The notes under the pieces were generated by a model that saw only the letters and a program-made list of their open reading frames with translations, did not search any database and was not told where the DNA came from. Made by a program: the position numbers and the translations under genes. This document shows positions 53,301 to 61,635 of a DNA stretch of 64,000 bases, one piece after another; within the stretch, counting starts at the first letter, position 1; each line of letters starts with the position of its first letter. The stretch is taken from the NCBI RefSeq assembly GCF_947242115.1, contig NC_074723.1, positions 29,917,543 to 29,981,542 of the forward strand, written 5' to 3'. The DNA is from Biomphalaria glabrata. Taxonomy: Eukaryota; Mollusca; Gastropoda; Planorbidae.

Positions 53301-55527
53301 TCAGTGTTTTTAAGTTGTATGTTCCAAAATATTTCCCTCTAATATCCTGGTATTTGGGGCAATCATCGAGGATATGTTTCACAGTGAGATAAGAATCACA
53401 CCATAACAGGGGTCATATTTGCATGTAATAGTAGTACTGTCCCTTGTACATTGATAGTACTGTCCCTTGTACATTGACAGTCGTTGACCTCCTGTGTGAT
53501 TTGCCTGAGTCACGTGTGTCAGAAGGTCGCACACACATTAACCCTATCAGTCTGCCACTGGAGTTAACAATACCATTACCATCCAGTGTAAATCAGTTGC
53601 AATGAACAGAATAAAATTAAACAGATAACATGATAGTACTTTGTGTAGAGAAACAATCTTACCCTGTCCTTTAACCCAAATGACACATCCACAAAAACAT
53701 AGCTGGAGGTATCAAAACCAGCTAGATCAGGATCAACTATTAATGGGGTCAGGTGCCGTTTCCTCGGGTTCATGAAAGGTGGTATCTGTACTCGAAACTT
53801 TAACCTTTCTTTGGCTTCATCAATGTCCTATTTAAAAACAAATAAGTAAAATAATTTTAAAAATAAACTTTGTTCCCAATTTCCAAGTGAAACTCTTCTA
53901 GTAGAATAAAATATATGAGACAAAATTTTCTTTCCAAAAAAAAAAAAAGGAGAGTTCAGGTGAGATATTTTAATGTTTAATGTGTCGTAAACTTAAGCAA
54001 GAAGGGAGTTCATGTGAGATATATTTTAATGTTTAATGTGTCGTAAACTTAACCAAGAAGAGAGTTCAGGTGAGATATTTTAATATTTAATGTGTCGTAA
54101 ACTTAACCAAGAAGAGAGTTCAGGTGAGATATTTTAATGTTTAATGTGTGGTAAACTCAAGCAAGAAGGGAGCATTACTAAAAACTTTTTTATGAAGAAA
54201 GAAATGTCTTTCTACTTAATGACAGAACCTCAAGAGCTATTGCATCTAGAGCATCTGAAAAACGTTTGGTGTACTGAATAGAAAAAATTGAAAATATCTG
54301 TAGCAAGAACAAACATTTGTAGATTTTAAAAATGTATTTGTGACAAAGAAAAGAAACAGGCTTAAGTCCTGGCTAGTCAACAAAGTTTCTGTTTGTAGAA
54401 ACTTATGATAGCTGAAAGGAATTCTCCAAAATTTCATACAAAGTTCCACTTCACAAATCTATTGAGTCCTCTTTTCCAAATAAAAAGAAAATAAAATCTT
54501 TTTTAAACTTCTTTATCTGTATTAGCAATGCAGTAGAAGACTTACTTTCATGCTGTTCAATCTGACTCTAAAAACAGCAATAAGGAATATACACATAAAC
54601 ACAAGGGGAACAATTACTAATTACTTCAGAAGAGAAAACATAGGTCTGCAACCAACAGGAACAATATACAGCCAACCTCTACAATATCTCTTTCAAATGC
54701 AGATATGTCATTGCCTTATTGGGTAAAGACACCTCTGATATTGCTAGAGCTTTCGGGAAGAAGCATCTCGACCAGCAGGATTTGAAATAAATGACAAAAA
54801 AAAAAAGTATGTTCTAATGACAATAGAAAATCAGGCAGAAGAACAATATATTAAAATTGATAGCCACAAGTTTGAAAACTTAGAAACATTTAACTATTTA
54901 GGAAGCATGATACATTCCAACAATGACGTAAAAATGTCCTAAAATCCAGAAAATCTCCTAAATACTTGGGAAGGAAAAACCCTAAGAAAAATTTATGGTG
55001 CCATACATGAGGAAACCGGATGGAAGAGGATTCGCACCAACCAAGATTTATACCAGCTATATGAAGACCCCTCCATAGTGACGAAAATAAAAAGGAACAA
55101 ATTATGTTGGACAGGTCACTTCAAAAGAATGCCAGAGAACAGAGTGGCAAAGATTGTTCACCAGCAATAACCAAAAGGCAGGCGCACCAAAGGCAGACCC
55201 TGACCATGAGTATGGTGGCCTGATGGCGTAGAGGCAGATCTACAACAGCTAAAAGTCTGTGCACCACTGGGATGGATCGATAGCAATGTAGATATACAAA
55301 ATCCAAAACTGAAATATTAAAATGATTAAATCATAAAGACCTTACCTTTTGCATCTCTTCATCTGTAAGCAGCTTATACACAGCAGGGCTTATTTTCTTT
55401 TTCTGGGGCCCAGCTACTTTGAGGTAATCATACCCAGTTATTCTAAACAAAAGATCTTGAACTTTTTTGTCTGAGAATATTGGAAATGGGTCTCTCTCTG
55501 TTGCTGCATCTGTAGTCAATTGTGAAC
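47236..55527 (-). CDS. mRpS22: Mitochondrial small-subunit ribosomal protein mS22 (mRpS22), first exon not found
   Basis: Seven minus-strand exons splice in frame: 55,527-55,346; 53,827-53,663; 52,131-51,988; 50,752-50,669; 48,913-48,768; 47,730-47,619; 47,343-47,236. They give 312 codons, against about 360 in human MRPS22. Colinear matches to the human protein as I remember it are KVQDLLFRITGYDYLK (EVQSILTKMTGLNLQK), YVFVDVSFGLKDR, VAPWDVKERM (KASWEERDRM), ACCQFEPDD (LCFAQFEPDS), DFDLLRSTRHFGSLAFY (KYDLLRSTRYFGGMVWY) and LINLYCLIHPS. The product is a metazoan-specific protein of the mitochondrial ribosome small subunit. The missing N-terminal part (about 45 residues, the targeting peptide) must be in an upstream exon, since the first exon found begins with a phase 1 acceptor. 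The introns carry several LINE relics and a SINE. Confidence 0.93.
47619..47730 (-). CDS. mRpS22: mRpS22 exon
   Basis: Completes a split Leu codon, then 37 codons between CTATTTCAG and CAG|GTAAAT. Contains DAGDLINLYCLIHPSSS. Confidence 0.91.
48140..48560 (+). mobile_element. LINE RNase H-side tail in mRpS22 intron
   Basis: STIFQLTTGHTPLNYHLNKI, NHTHLPLCRDF and ETINHILFECPILTHL fit the I/R1/Jockey-type LINE C-terminus. The end AGCAAAAAGCTGGCTAGAAG matches the fragment at 26,500. 5'-truncated, antisense to the host gene. Confidence 0.8.
48768..48913 (-). CDS. mRpS22: mRpS22 exon
   Basis: 48 codons plus two bases between AAATCAG and GATTT|GTAAGT. Contains DFDLLRSTRHFGSLAFYLAW, the most conserved part of the family. 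Confidence 0.93.
48950..49380. other. Intron sequence, no element recognised
   Basis: AT-rich, including AACTCTTTCTCTCCTAACTGACGATACC, which recurs in similar form at about 49,893. Confidence 0.4.
49385..49860 (-). mobile_element. CR1/Jockey-type LINE ORF2 C-terminal fragment in mRpS22 intron
   Basis: A 132-codon minus frame reads LVRLIIEYASSTQENIKKLK, QTQNRALRFIRNEYSHLTRV and LNLEILQDRRLKSK. This is the thumb and tail of CR1/Jockey-type reverse transcriptases (LVRPxLEYA ... QRRAARF ... LEx RR). Its end (AGCATGGAATGGGTTGCC) matches 30,258. It lies in the same strand sense as mRpS22. Confidence 0.82.
49861..50668. other. Intron sequence, no element recognised
   Basis: AT-rich. AATAATTACGGAGAKAAAGAG occurs near 49,216, 50,128 and 50,500, so a small dispersed or duplicated unit may be present. 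Confidence 0.4.
50669..50752 (-). CDS. mRpS22: mRpS22 exon
   Basis: 28 codons between TTCGACAG and AGA|GTAAGT. Contains LDRACCQFEPDDPDFIR. Confidence 0.9.
50930..51190 (-). mobile_element. LINE 3' end with zinc finger in mRpS22 intron
   Basis: Minus strand LTCDICGWECLSKIELHSHM followed by RKCVR and a stop, then the tail shared with 24,828. A CxxC...H...C finger closing a LINE ORF. Confidence 0.72.
51593..51852 (+). mobile_element. tRNA-derived SINE, copy 13, near full length
   Basis: GGCGCGGTGGCTGAGTAGTT, GGGTTTGAATCTTG and the whole body to AAGGTCTGAAAGG. Lies antisense in the mRpS22 intron. Confidence 0.93.
51988..52131 (-). CDS. mRpS22: mRpS22 exon
   Basis: 48 codons between CATCCACAG and GAG|GTAAAT. 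Contains SVLMRETNGDLRVAPWDVKE and NPRVGREYMKPKMFEE. Confidence 0.93.
52620..52745 (-). mobile_element. LINE zinc-finger tail remnant
   Basis: The minus strand gives YPCRVCSRLFKARIGLYIHL, matching the finger type at 19,700 and 56,225. Nothing else of the element is clear. Confidence 0.6.
53240..53405 (-). mobile_element. LINE tail remnant in mRpS22 intron
   Basis: CDSYLTVKHILDDCPKYQDI followed by RGKYFGTYN, an I/R1-type 'CxxxxTVxHILxxCP' tail. Short. Confidence 0.65.
53663..53827 (-). CDS. mRpS22: mRpS22 exon
   Basis: 55 codons between AAATAG and AGG|GTAAGA. Contains DIDEAKERLKFRVQIPPF and TSSYVFVDVSFGLKDR. Confidence 0.92.
53945..54175. repeat. Tandem repeat of about 57 bp, 4 copies
   Basis: Unit GAGAGTTCAGGTGAGATATT, then TTAATGTTTAATGTGTCGTAAACTTAACCAAGAA. 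Intronic; small length differences between copies. Confidence 0.9.
54640..55310 (+). mobile_element. RTE-type LINE ORF2 C-terminal relic
   Basis: Pieces in plus frames: IDSHKFENLETFNYLGSMIH, LRKIYGAIHEETGWKRIRTN, QDLYQLYEDPSIVTKIKRNK and LCWTGHFKRMPENRVAKIVH. Typical of endonuclease-RT LINEs (FxYLGxxI ... RKIYG ... RLRWxGHVxRM). A gap and frame changes lie between the first two pieces. Confidence 0.8.
55346..55527 (-). CDS. mRpS22: mRpS22 exon (most 5' found)
   Basis: Acceptor GTTCTGTTAAG, two bases plus 60 codons, donor AAAAG|GTAAGG. Contains ITGYDYLKVAGPQKKKISPA and VYKLLTDEEMQK. Confidence 0.88.
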
Positions 55528-55759
55528 CTTAACAGAACATTTAAATCATTGATTAACTTGGGCAGTATAACTATAAAGCCAGTTATAAAACTACATTACT
55601 GACACAGTATATACTCAGAAAATTGTGGTACACTAGCATAATGGATGAGTAAACATGACATTAACACATAAAAGCAGTCGGAGGATATAGATAGGATAGG
55701 CACCAGTCTTCTTGACCATCCAAGTCCCCAAAAGGGAACCTCTGAACCTCTAGAGCTAT

Positions 55760-56410
55760 TTGGACCCATAAAGCTAGGGATCTATTGAGCTGTCATCCTC
55801 CCTACATTGCTCTATGCCTCAGATACGTGGACAGAAAACATGCAAAGAAACTGAACCACTTCCATATGACATGCCTAAGAAAAATACTGAATATCAAATG
55901 GCAAGAAAAAATACCAGATACTGAAGTCCTTCGAAGAGCGGGTCTGCAAAGCATTCACACAACCCTGATGCAGTCCCAGCAGCGATGGGCAGGACACATC
56001 TGCTGAGGAAAGGAAAGCGCTCGCAAGGCGATCAAAGAAAACGCTTCAGAGAAACCCTCAAAGCTTCTCTGAAGGCGTTCAGCATAGACCCAGCCACCTG
56101 GGAGTCAGAGGCACATGACAGAGCTTCATGGCGTCGTGCTGTGAAAACTAGCGCACAGGTTGCTGAGGAAAAGTGAACACTGGCAGAAGAAAAATGCCAG
56201 AGAAGAAAAGCAAGGCCAATGAACCTAGCTCCAGCTGGAATAACCTGACAGTGTGCAGCCAAACATTTCGGGCTCACCAGCCATATGAGGAAGCACAAAA
56301 CCCCAGTGCAAAGCCCTCAGCTCCCTGGATGACAAAAGTGGTCATCATTGAATTTCAATGGACAAACTATATTTGGACCCATATCACCACCAGGGTCAAG
56401 TGGTTAGATT
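55760..56410 (+). mobile_element. LINE ORF2 C-terminal relic with zinc-finger end
   Basis: KLNHFHMTCLRKILNIKWQE, TEVLRRAGLQSIHTTLMQSQ, QRWAGH, then DRASWRRAVKTSAQVAEEK and, after a frame change, LAPAGIT with a decayed finger (TFRAHQ). Same broad family as 22,800, lying just upstream of the first mRpS22 exon found. Confidence 0.8.
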
Positions 56411-57480
56411 CTATGCAAAGGGGCTGGTTATTCAAAACTTATTTATGTTTCAGCATATTTTCTTTCAACTTCTTCTCTCAATACTCAATACCCACTGTGC
56501 TACTACATGTTAATGTGATATTTATTCATTGTTTGTTTCAGCACTAGAGCTTCTAAACCAATTTATGTTTCATTAGTTTAAATGGGGATTAATATCTAAA
56601 ATGTAGTTGCAGTGAATAAATAAATGATTTATAATGCTAAAACTAAGAAGCATAAAATGTTTAAATTCTCATTAATCTGTGCATACTCTCACACTGAGAT
56701 TGTGTTTCATAAATAATAGCAAATCAAATGGGGTTGTTCAGAATTTCTTCCGAGTCACATGGTGGTTGTGTTTACATCTCACGCGGTGCTTAGTATTTGT
56801 TAGTTTATAGTGGGACTCTGAAGCGTTTTAGAAAAATATTCTTAAGTGATTTTAATTAATTAATTAGCGCCACACTATAATAATAATAATAATAAGGCTT
56901 GTCTTCGATTCTGAAGATAAACGAGAAAAGCCAGTGTTTGTATCCAGCCAATCATAAAGTTCTAACTATTTTTACACATTAGTAAACTGTAAAGGCGGCT
57001 TCCTTTACTGTTTTTATAAGATAAATATAATTTGTTTGTATTGATTTTTTTAAGTTAGCTAGTGAAAGGTGAAAATTTTAACATGTCAGACGGTGATACT
57101 GATGAAAGCAAACTCACTCACTCTCTGATAGCCCTAAAAAAAATCAAGGCAGTATTATGGAAAGCTTTAGATCTAAGTTTAGTACTAGATCTAGATCTAG
57201 TATAGTGTTGATGACGCTTATTCATGGTAACACAGTATAGAGTTAAAAGTGAGAAGCTGGATAAAGCAGACCCTTTTGAGCTCCAAGGAATTAGCACCCT
57301 GTAGGCAGTAGACTGTTGTCTATCAATTTAGTTTAAAAGTTTGTCAGGGAGACATAATAATGATAAATATGATGTCAACATTTTGACCAACAAACAGCTC
57401 ACAAGAAGATCCCTGGTCCATACATGGATGGCTGTCACAGTGGTCAAAATGAAGGTGTTTATTTCCATGATACCGGGTCT
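56411..57480. other. Intergenic; may hide the first mRpS22 exon
   Basis: AT-rich with an (ATA)n tract at about 56,876-56,895 and AGATCT-rich sequence near 57,170-57,200. No start codon followed by a phase 1 donor and a targeting-peptide-like sequence could be chosen with confidence. Confidence 0.35.
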
Positions 57481-57492
57481 CCGTGGGCCTTG

Positions 57493-57665
57493 TTTCCCCT
57501 GGTCGTGCGGTTTGCACGCTGGACTGTCGTTCAGATTTGTCGGTGGTCCCGGGTTCAAACCCTGACCGCTCCCATCCCCCGCCGTCCTGCGGGAGGTTTG
57601 GACTAGGAAGTAATTATCTTCAACTCTGAAGGAACATCCGAAACATGTAAAACATTTTACAAACA
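57493..57665 (+). mobile_element. tRNA-derived SINE type 2, near full length
   Basis: CTGGTCGTGCGGTTTGCACG, GGACTGTCGTTCAGATTTGT, B box GGGTTCAAACCCTG, a GC-rich body (CCGCCGTCCTGCGGGAGGTT) and 3' end GGAACATCCGAAACATGTAA. Best type 2 copy here. Confidence 0.9.
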
Positions 57666-58067
57666 AGTAATAGGACTTGTTCAGGCCTAAAACTTCTTTA
57701 AAAATATTGTTCTTCTAAATAGAACTAATATAAAAATTTTGTTTGGAAATTTTTGCACAAAATTATAGATCTATTTATAATGCAAATTAACTTGGCTTAT
57801 AAATATTTTTTTAAATAATTTTTTTAAAAATGTTAATATTTCAGTTCAAATAGTTGGATTCTACAAGTACAAGATTTAACAAGATTGTATTTTAGTTTGA
57901 TTCATTTCTCTTCTATAATAATATATAATAAAAAAATAATATGTATAAAGTTTTGTTTTGTGCATGTAAGGTAATTCTAAGTTTATTTGTTAGGATTTTT
58001 TTTTTTAAGAGAAGTCACAGTGCTTAGTTTGGAAATTCAAATAGAATTATTATTATATTATAGATCT
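57666..58067. other. No recognised feature
   Basis: Very AT-rich DNA before the hAT element. Confidence 0.4.
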
Positions 58068-58075
58068 ATCTAGAC

Positions 58076-60918
58076 CAGTGGTCTTCAACCTTTTTTGGCC
58101 TACCGCCCCCTTTTCGAATTTTTTCTTTAAAAAAATCCGCCAGCGCCCCCCTCTAAGAAAAACAGTTATAAAGAAGCGTGAGAAGGCAAATTTGTACAAA
58201 ATATCATCTATCTATTAATTCTTATGCTGTCAATAACACTTATCCCGCTTGGGAGACGACCGCATGCCAAAGGCGATTGTTGTGAACTCCTTGGCCTATG
58301 ACTGACGAGCTTTGAGGAGGAATGAGTTACAGAGGTGCCCCCCTCCCCCGTGAGCGCTGTAAAGATTTATTCAGGCGCCATTTCGCTCTCACTGGCATAG
58401 AGGAAAGTACCTGGCAGCATTCTCTGGCAGCAGATAGCCTCTGAGAGAAACAGTTCGAGAGCTCTTACAAAAACTGCTGGACAAACATTTGATACTCAAA
58501 GAAAAGCCAGCATACAACGGCTTTTTCTGCATTTAGATTCGGGAAAATATGTAGGTCGCAGTTGGGTTTCCGTAGTCATGTGAAACACTGGACTCAGCCG
58601 AAATCTTCGGAATTAAAGGCAAAAAACAGCCAATATTATCATTATGCAAAAATTATGTCAAATAATTTGCAGTGATTACGCACAAAAATTAATTGTAAAG
58701 ACTTTCTTTCAAATCCTAAGAATAGTCTCCGTTTGAAGTTTTGAATATTAGGGCCTACTGTTTTTAGGTTTAATTGTAAATTTAGTTTTAATTTTTAATA
58801 TAAATATTATTATTGCTGAATTCACAACAAAATGAAATTAAGGTAATGGTAACCTTGTGCCTCCTGTAGTCTGACAATATTAGAAATTTCAAGCTTTAAA
58901 TTAGCAAACGCAAGGCGAAGGTCTCCTCTAGTTGCTACATTCAGTCTATTTCTTTGCTTATTCATTAACTTTGTTAAGCACTAAATCTAGGTTAACCATG
59001 TATGTTGATGGTTAAGCTAAAACATAATTCCATTTTCGACCAAAGTTTGGAATTTTACTGAAACATTTAAATGCAGCCACATCTCTGTTGTGCCTCTAGA
59101 GGCGAAGCTAAGAATTTCCATCGTTTGGGGGCCAGGGGGCTTGACATCTTTGGAGGCCTATGCATTTTGCGCAATATTTAATTTAATTAATTAAAAAAGC
59201 AATAATTTACCCCCCTTTAAATGGGAGCCCGGGGGATTTTCAAATTTCCCCCCACCCTAGCTACGCCACTGTGTGCCTCCTATGTTTACATTCTTTTTTA
59301 CTGAAGACATGATTTTGTACATTTATTTTTTCATGCAACTCAATTTGAACGTCAGTAACAGATGTTTAATAATTGTCATTTATATATATTTTTTTTTAAT
59401 TTTAGAAGCGAATCTTAATTTCTTCATAGAGCATTGTTACGTGAATTGCATAGATATCGGTGTCCTTGGGCAGTAATTCATTTGTCAACAAACAGGTTAT
59501 GTGAGATTGTAAATCTCTTTAAAATAGATTTAATATCTCGATAAAAGAGAAAATGAGATTATCAATAAAAGTCAATCTCTTTCCTAGCAGTCGGAGGTTG
59601 GTTTCATTCATTTGTGTTAGATGCCTACCATGTAAAACAATTTTTTTAGCCTGCTTTAAGTCATCGCCAACCGTTGAATCTTCCCGTTTCTAAAAAAAAA
59701 AATTATTTAAGAGCTTAAAAAACGAGCCATAACCATTAACAAACCCCTTTCGAAATCCATCTAACTTTAGTTTACAACAAGAGTCTAACTCCTTTTTCAT
59801 CATTTGTTTCACAAAACTGTTGAAAGATGCGCTTATTTTCGGCATGGGTTTGTATTTTATTTACAGTTTTATAATTAGATTCAAATAGAAATGAAATTGC
59901 GGGCTAAACTTTTATTGTGTATCACAACTCACAATGTGAATAGTGAATAGATTTGTTCTTTATTCTATATTACCTATAAAGTCATTGTAGCGTCCAACCA
60001 CTGATGGTTTCCTATATGTCCTCATAAGCTACATAACTAGACAATTTTGAAATAATATTTCATCTCTAACAGTAAAAAAGTCTTTTTGTGTTACACATGT
60101 TTTAAAATAAATTTAGATTTAATCCATTTTTCAACATTATCATATGAATTTTTAAAAAGCTATGCATTTTTCTAAGAAGCCACTAAAACATATCCTGCTT
60201 TGCTGTTTTTAATATTGTTTTAATTGTAGATTTTTATAAGTGTTCATGAGTAATCTTAAATTATTTTTGGATATCGCAATATGTTCGTGAAGCCGACTTG
60301 GTTTCATAACCTCATCTGAAAATGCCATCAAAGTAGAACTTACTATTCTTCTAGTGGCAATTCCCTAAATCTCAAGGAAATATTACATGACATACCAGTG
60401 AGTTTTCGTAACATTTTATCAATGTTTTTTGTTTAAAAAATTAAAATTATTCTATTAAATGTTACCTGTAATGTTTTTTGCAATTAACATTTACATATTA
60501 ATATGTCAACATATGTAGATTAAATAAACTATAACCTAAAAGGCGTATTACCTACTTTGTTTATCAAATCTTAAACGTTTATATGCGCGAGATCCATGGA
60601 CAATAAATACTCTTCGATCATAACAAAACTGTAAGAATTTAAAAAATTTAAAATGGGATTCCCGAACTAAATTTCTAACGCTGTTCCTATTCTTAAATTA
60701 GAAGCAAGTTAATTATAATTTGTCTATATTTAGTTTAATGTTGAAGAATTTTAAAATTTGTTTTGTTTCAGAGCACCTTTTGTTTCTTCTTTACGCCTTT
60801 ATGCCCAGCGCCCCCTTTTGTGCCCAGCGCCCCCCTACCGCCCCTTTGGCTCTCAGCGCCCCCCAAAATCTTGAAAACGCCCCCTAGGGGGCGATATCGC
60901 CCCCGTTGAAGACCACTG
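58076..60918 (-). mobile_element. hAT transposon, 2.84 kb, with decayed ZBED5-like transposase
   Basis: Inverted ends CAGTGGTCTTCAACCTTTTT and the inverse of CAGTGGTCTTCAACGGGGGC. A perfect 8-bp duplication ATCTAGAC is at 58,068-58,075 and 60,919-60,926. Both ends are rich in GCGCCCCC motifs. The minus strand retains transposase pieces. About 59,900-59,690 reads NKRIFQQFCETNDEKGVRLL and then a KVRWISKG-like stretch. Later come the ETGRFN and NQPPTARKEIDF segments. About 58,990-58,850 reads KQRNRLNVATRGDLRLAFAN and LKLEISNIVRLQEAQG. These match the 'LLHTEVRWLSRG ... NELNLQLQG ... KxRNRL..DLR' order of ZBED5/FAM200-type hAT transposases. Stops and frame changes are numerous. A MITE is inserted at 59,097. 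Confidence 0.9.
59097..59271. mobile_element. hAT-like MITE, CGTAGCTAGG family, copy 3, nested
   Basis: Ends TAGAGGCGAAGCTAAG and CCTAGCTACGCCACTG, with identical octamers TGTGCCTC at 59,089-59,096 and 59,272-59,279. It sits inside the larger hAT element, so it arrived later. Confidence 0.9.
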
Positions 60919-60926
60919 ATCTAGAC

Positions 60927-61390
60927 TCTTGGAACAAGTCAAGTCATTAGACTCATTAGTCAACAACTCATATTCATATTGATGATATTCATGAACACAG
61001 AAGAAGTTCAAGAAGAGGCGAAGAGGGTTAAATTGTTAAAAGCAATATCTATTATCTTGGGCCTGATGATCTTCATCATCTTGATCTTCATCTTGACTTG
61101 AAACTTGAAATTTGATTGAGGATGGCCTATGGCTAGCTGATTAGATCTAGACTCCAGATGTATGTAAAAGAATACAGATAGAGATATATAGATATAGATT
61201 ATGTAGATCTTTTCTTTTTTTTCAACCTGATTGTGTGCTAGAAAGACATCTGATGATATTATTCCTTAATATTAATCTGCTACTTGTTGAAAGCAGTCTC
61301 AAAGAGCTGAAGGTTATGGACGCAGCCATTTTAGTATTTTAAAATTGTAAATCGGAAATTTTAAATTAAGGGAGACTACTACAAATGTAT
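60927..61390. other. Upstream side of CFAP107
   Basis: AT-rich with TAGATCT-rich stretches and the phrase TTGATCTTCATCTTGACTTG. No coding sequence supported. Confidence 0.4.
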
Positions 61391-61413
61391 AGCAACGACG
61401 TTTTCTTAGCAAC
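61391..61413. promoter_or_regulatory. Possible RFX (X-box) half-sites before CFAP107
   Basis: ATAGCAACGACGTTTTCTTAGCAACG contains two direct AGCAAC half-sites (61,391-61,396; 61,408-61,413), 103-125 bases before the start codon. RFX factors bind RGYAAC half-sites in ciliary gene promoters. It is not a canonical palindromic X-box, so this is suggestive only. Confidence 0.4.
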
Positions 61414-61515
61414 GTATTCAGAAATCAAATGTTAAGATGAGAACCGATACATCTAGACCTATATATACCACAGAATATTAAGTAAACAACTATTCAAGTG
61501 AAATAATAATTTAAA

Positions 61516-61635
61516 ATGCAGCGCAATATTTCTGATCGAGTTGATTTTTCTAAATTTGGAATACCTAGTTGGCGTATAGAACAGAGATATGCACCTGGAG
61601 TTCTCATTGGGAACTGGTCTGAAGAGAGATTAAAG
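61516..61635 (+). CDS. CFAP107: CFAP107 exon 1
   Basis: 40 codons ending GATTAAAG|GTATCC. Contains PSWRIEQRY and LIGNWSEERLK. Confidence 0.92.
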
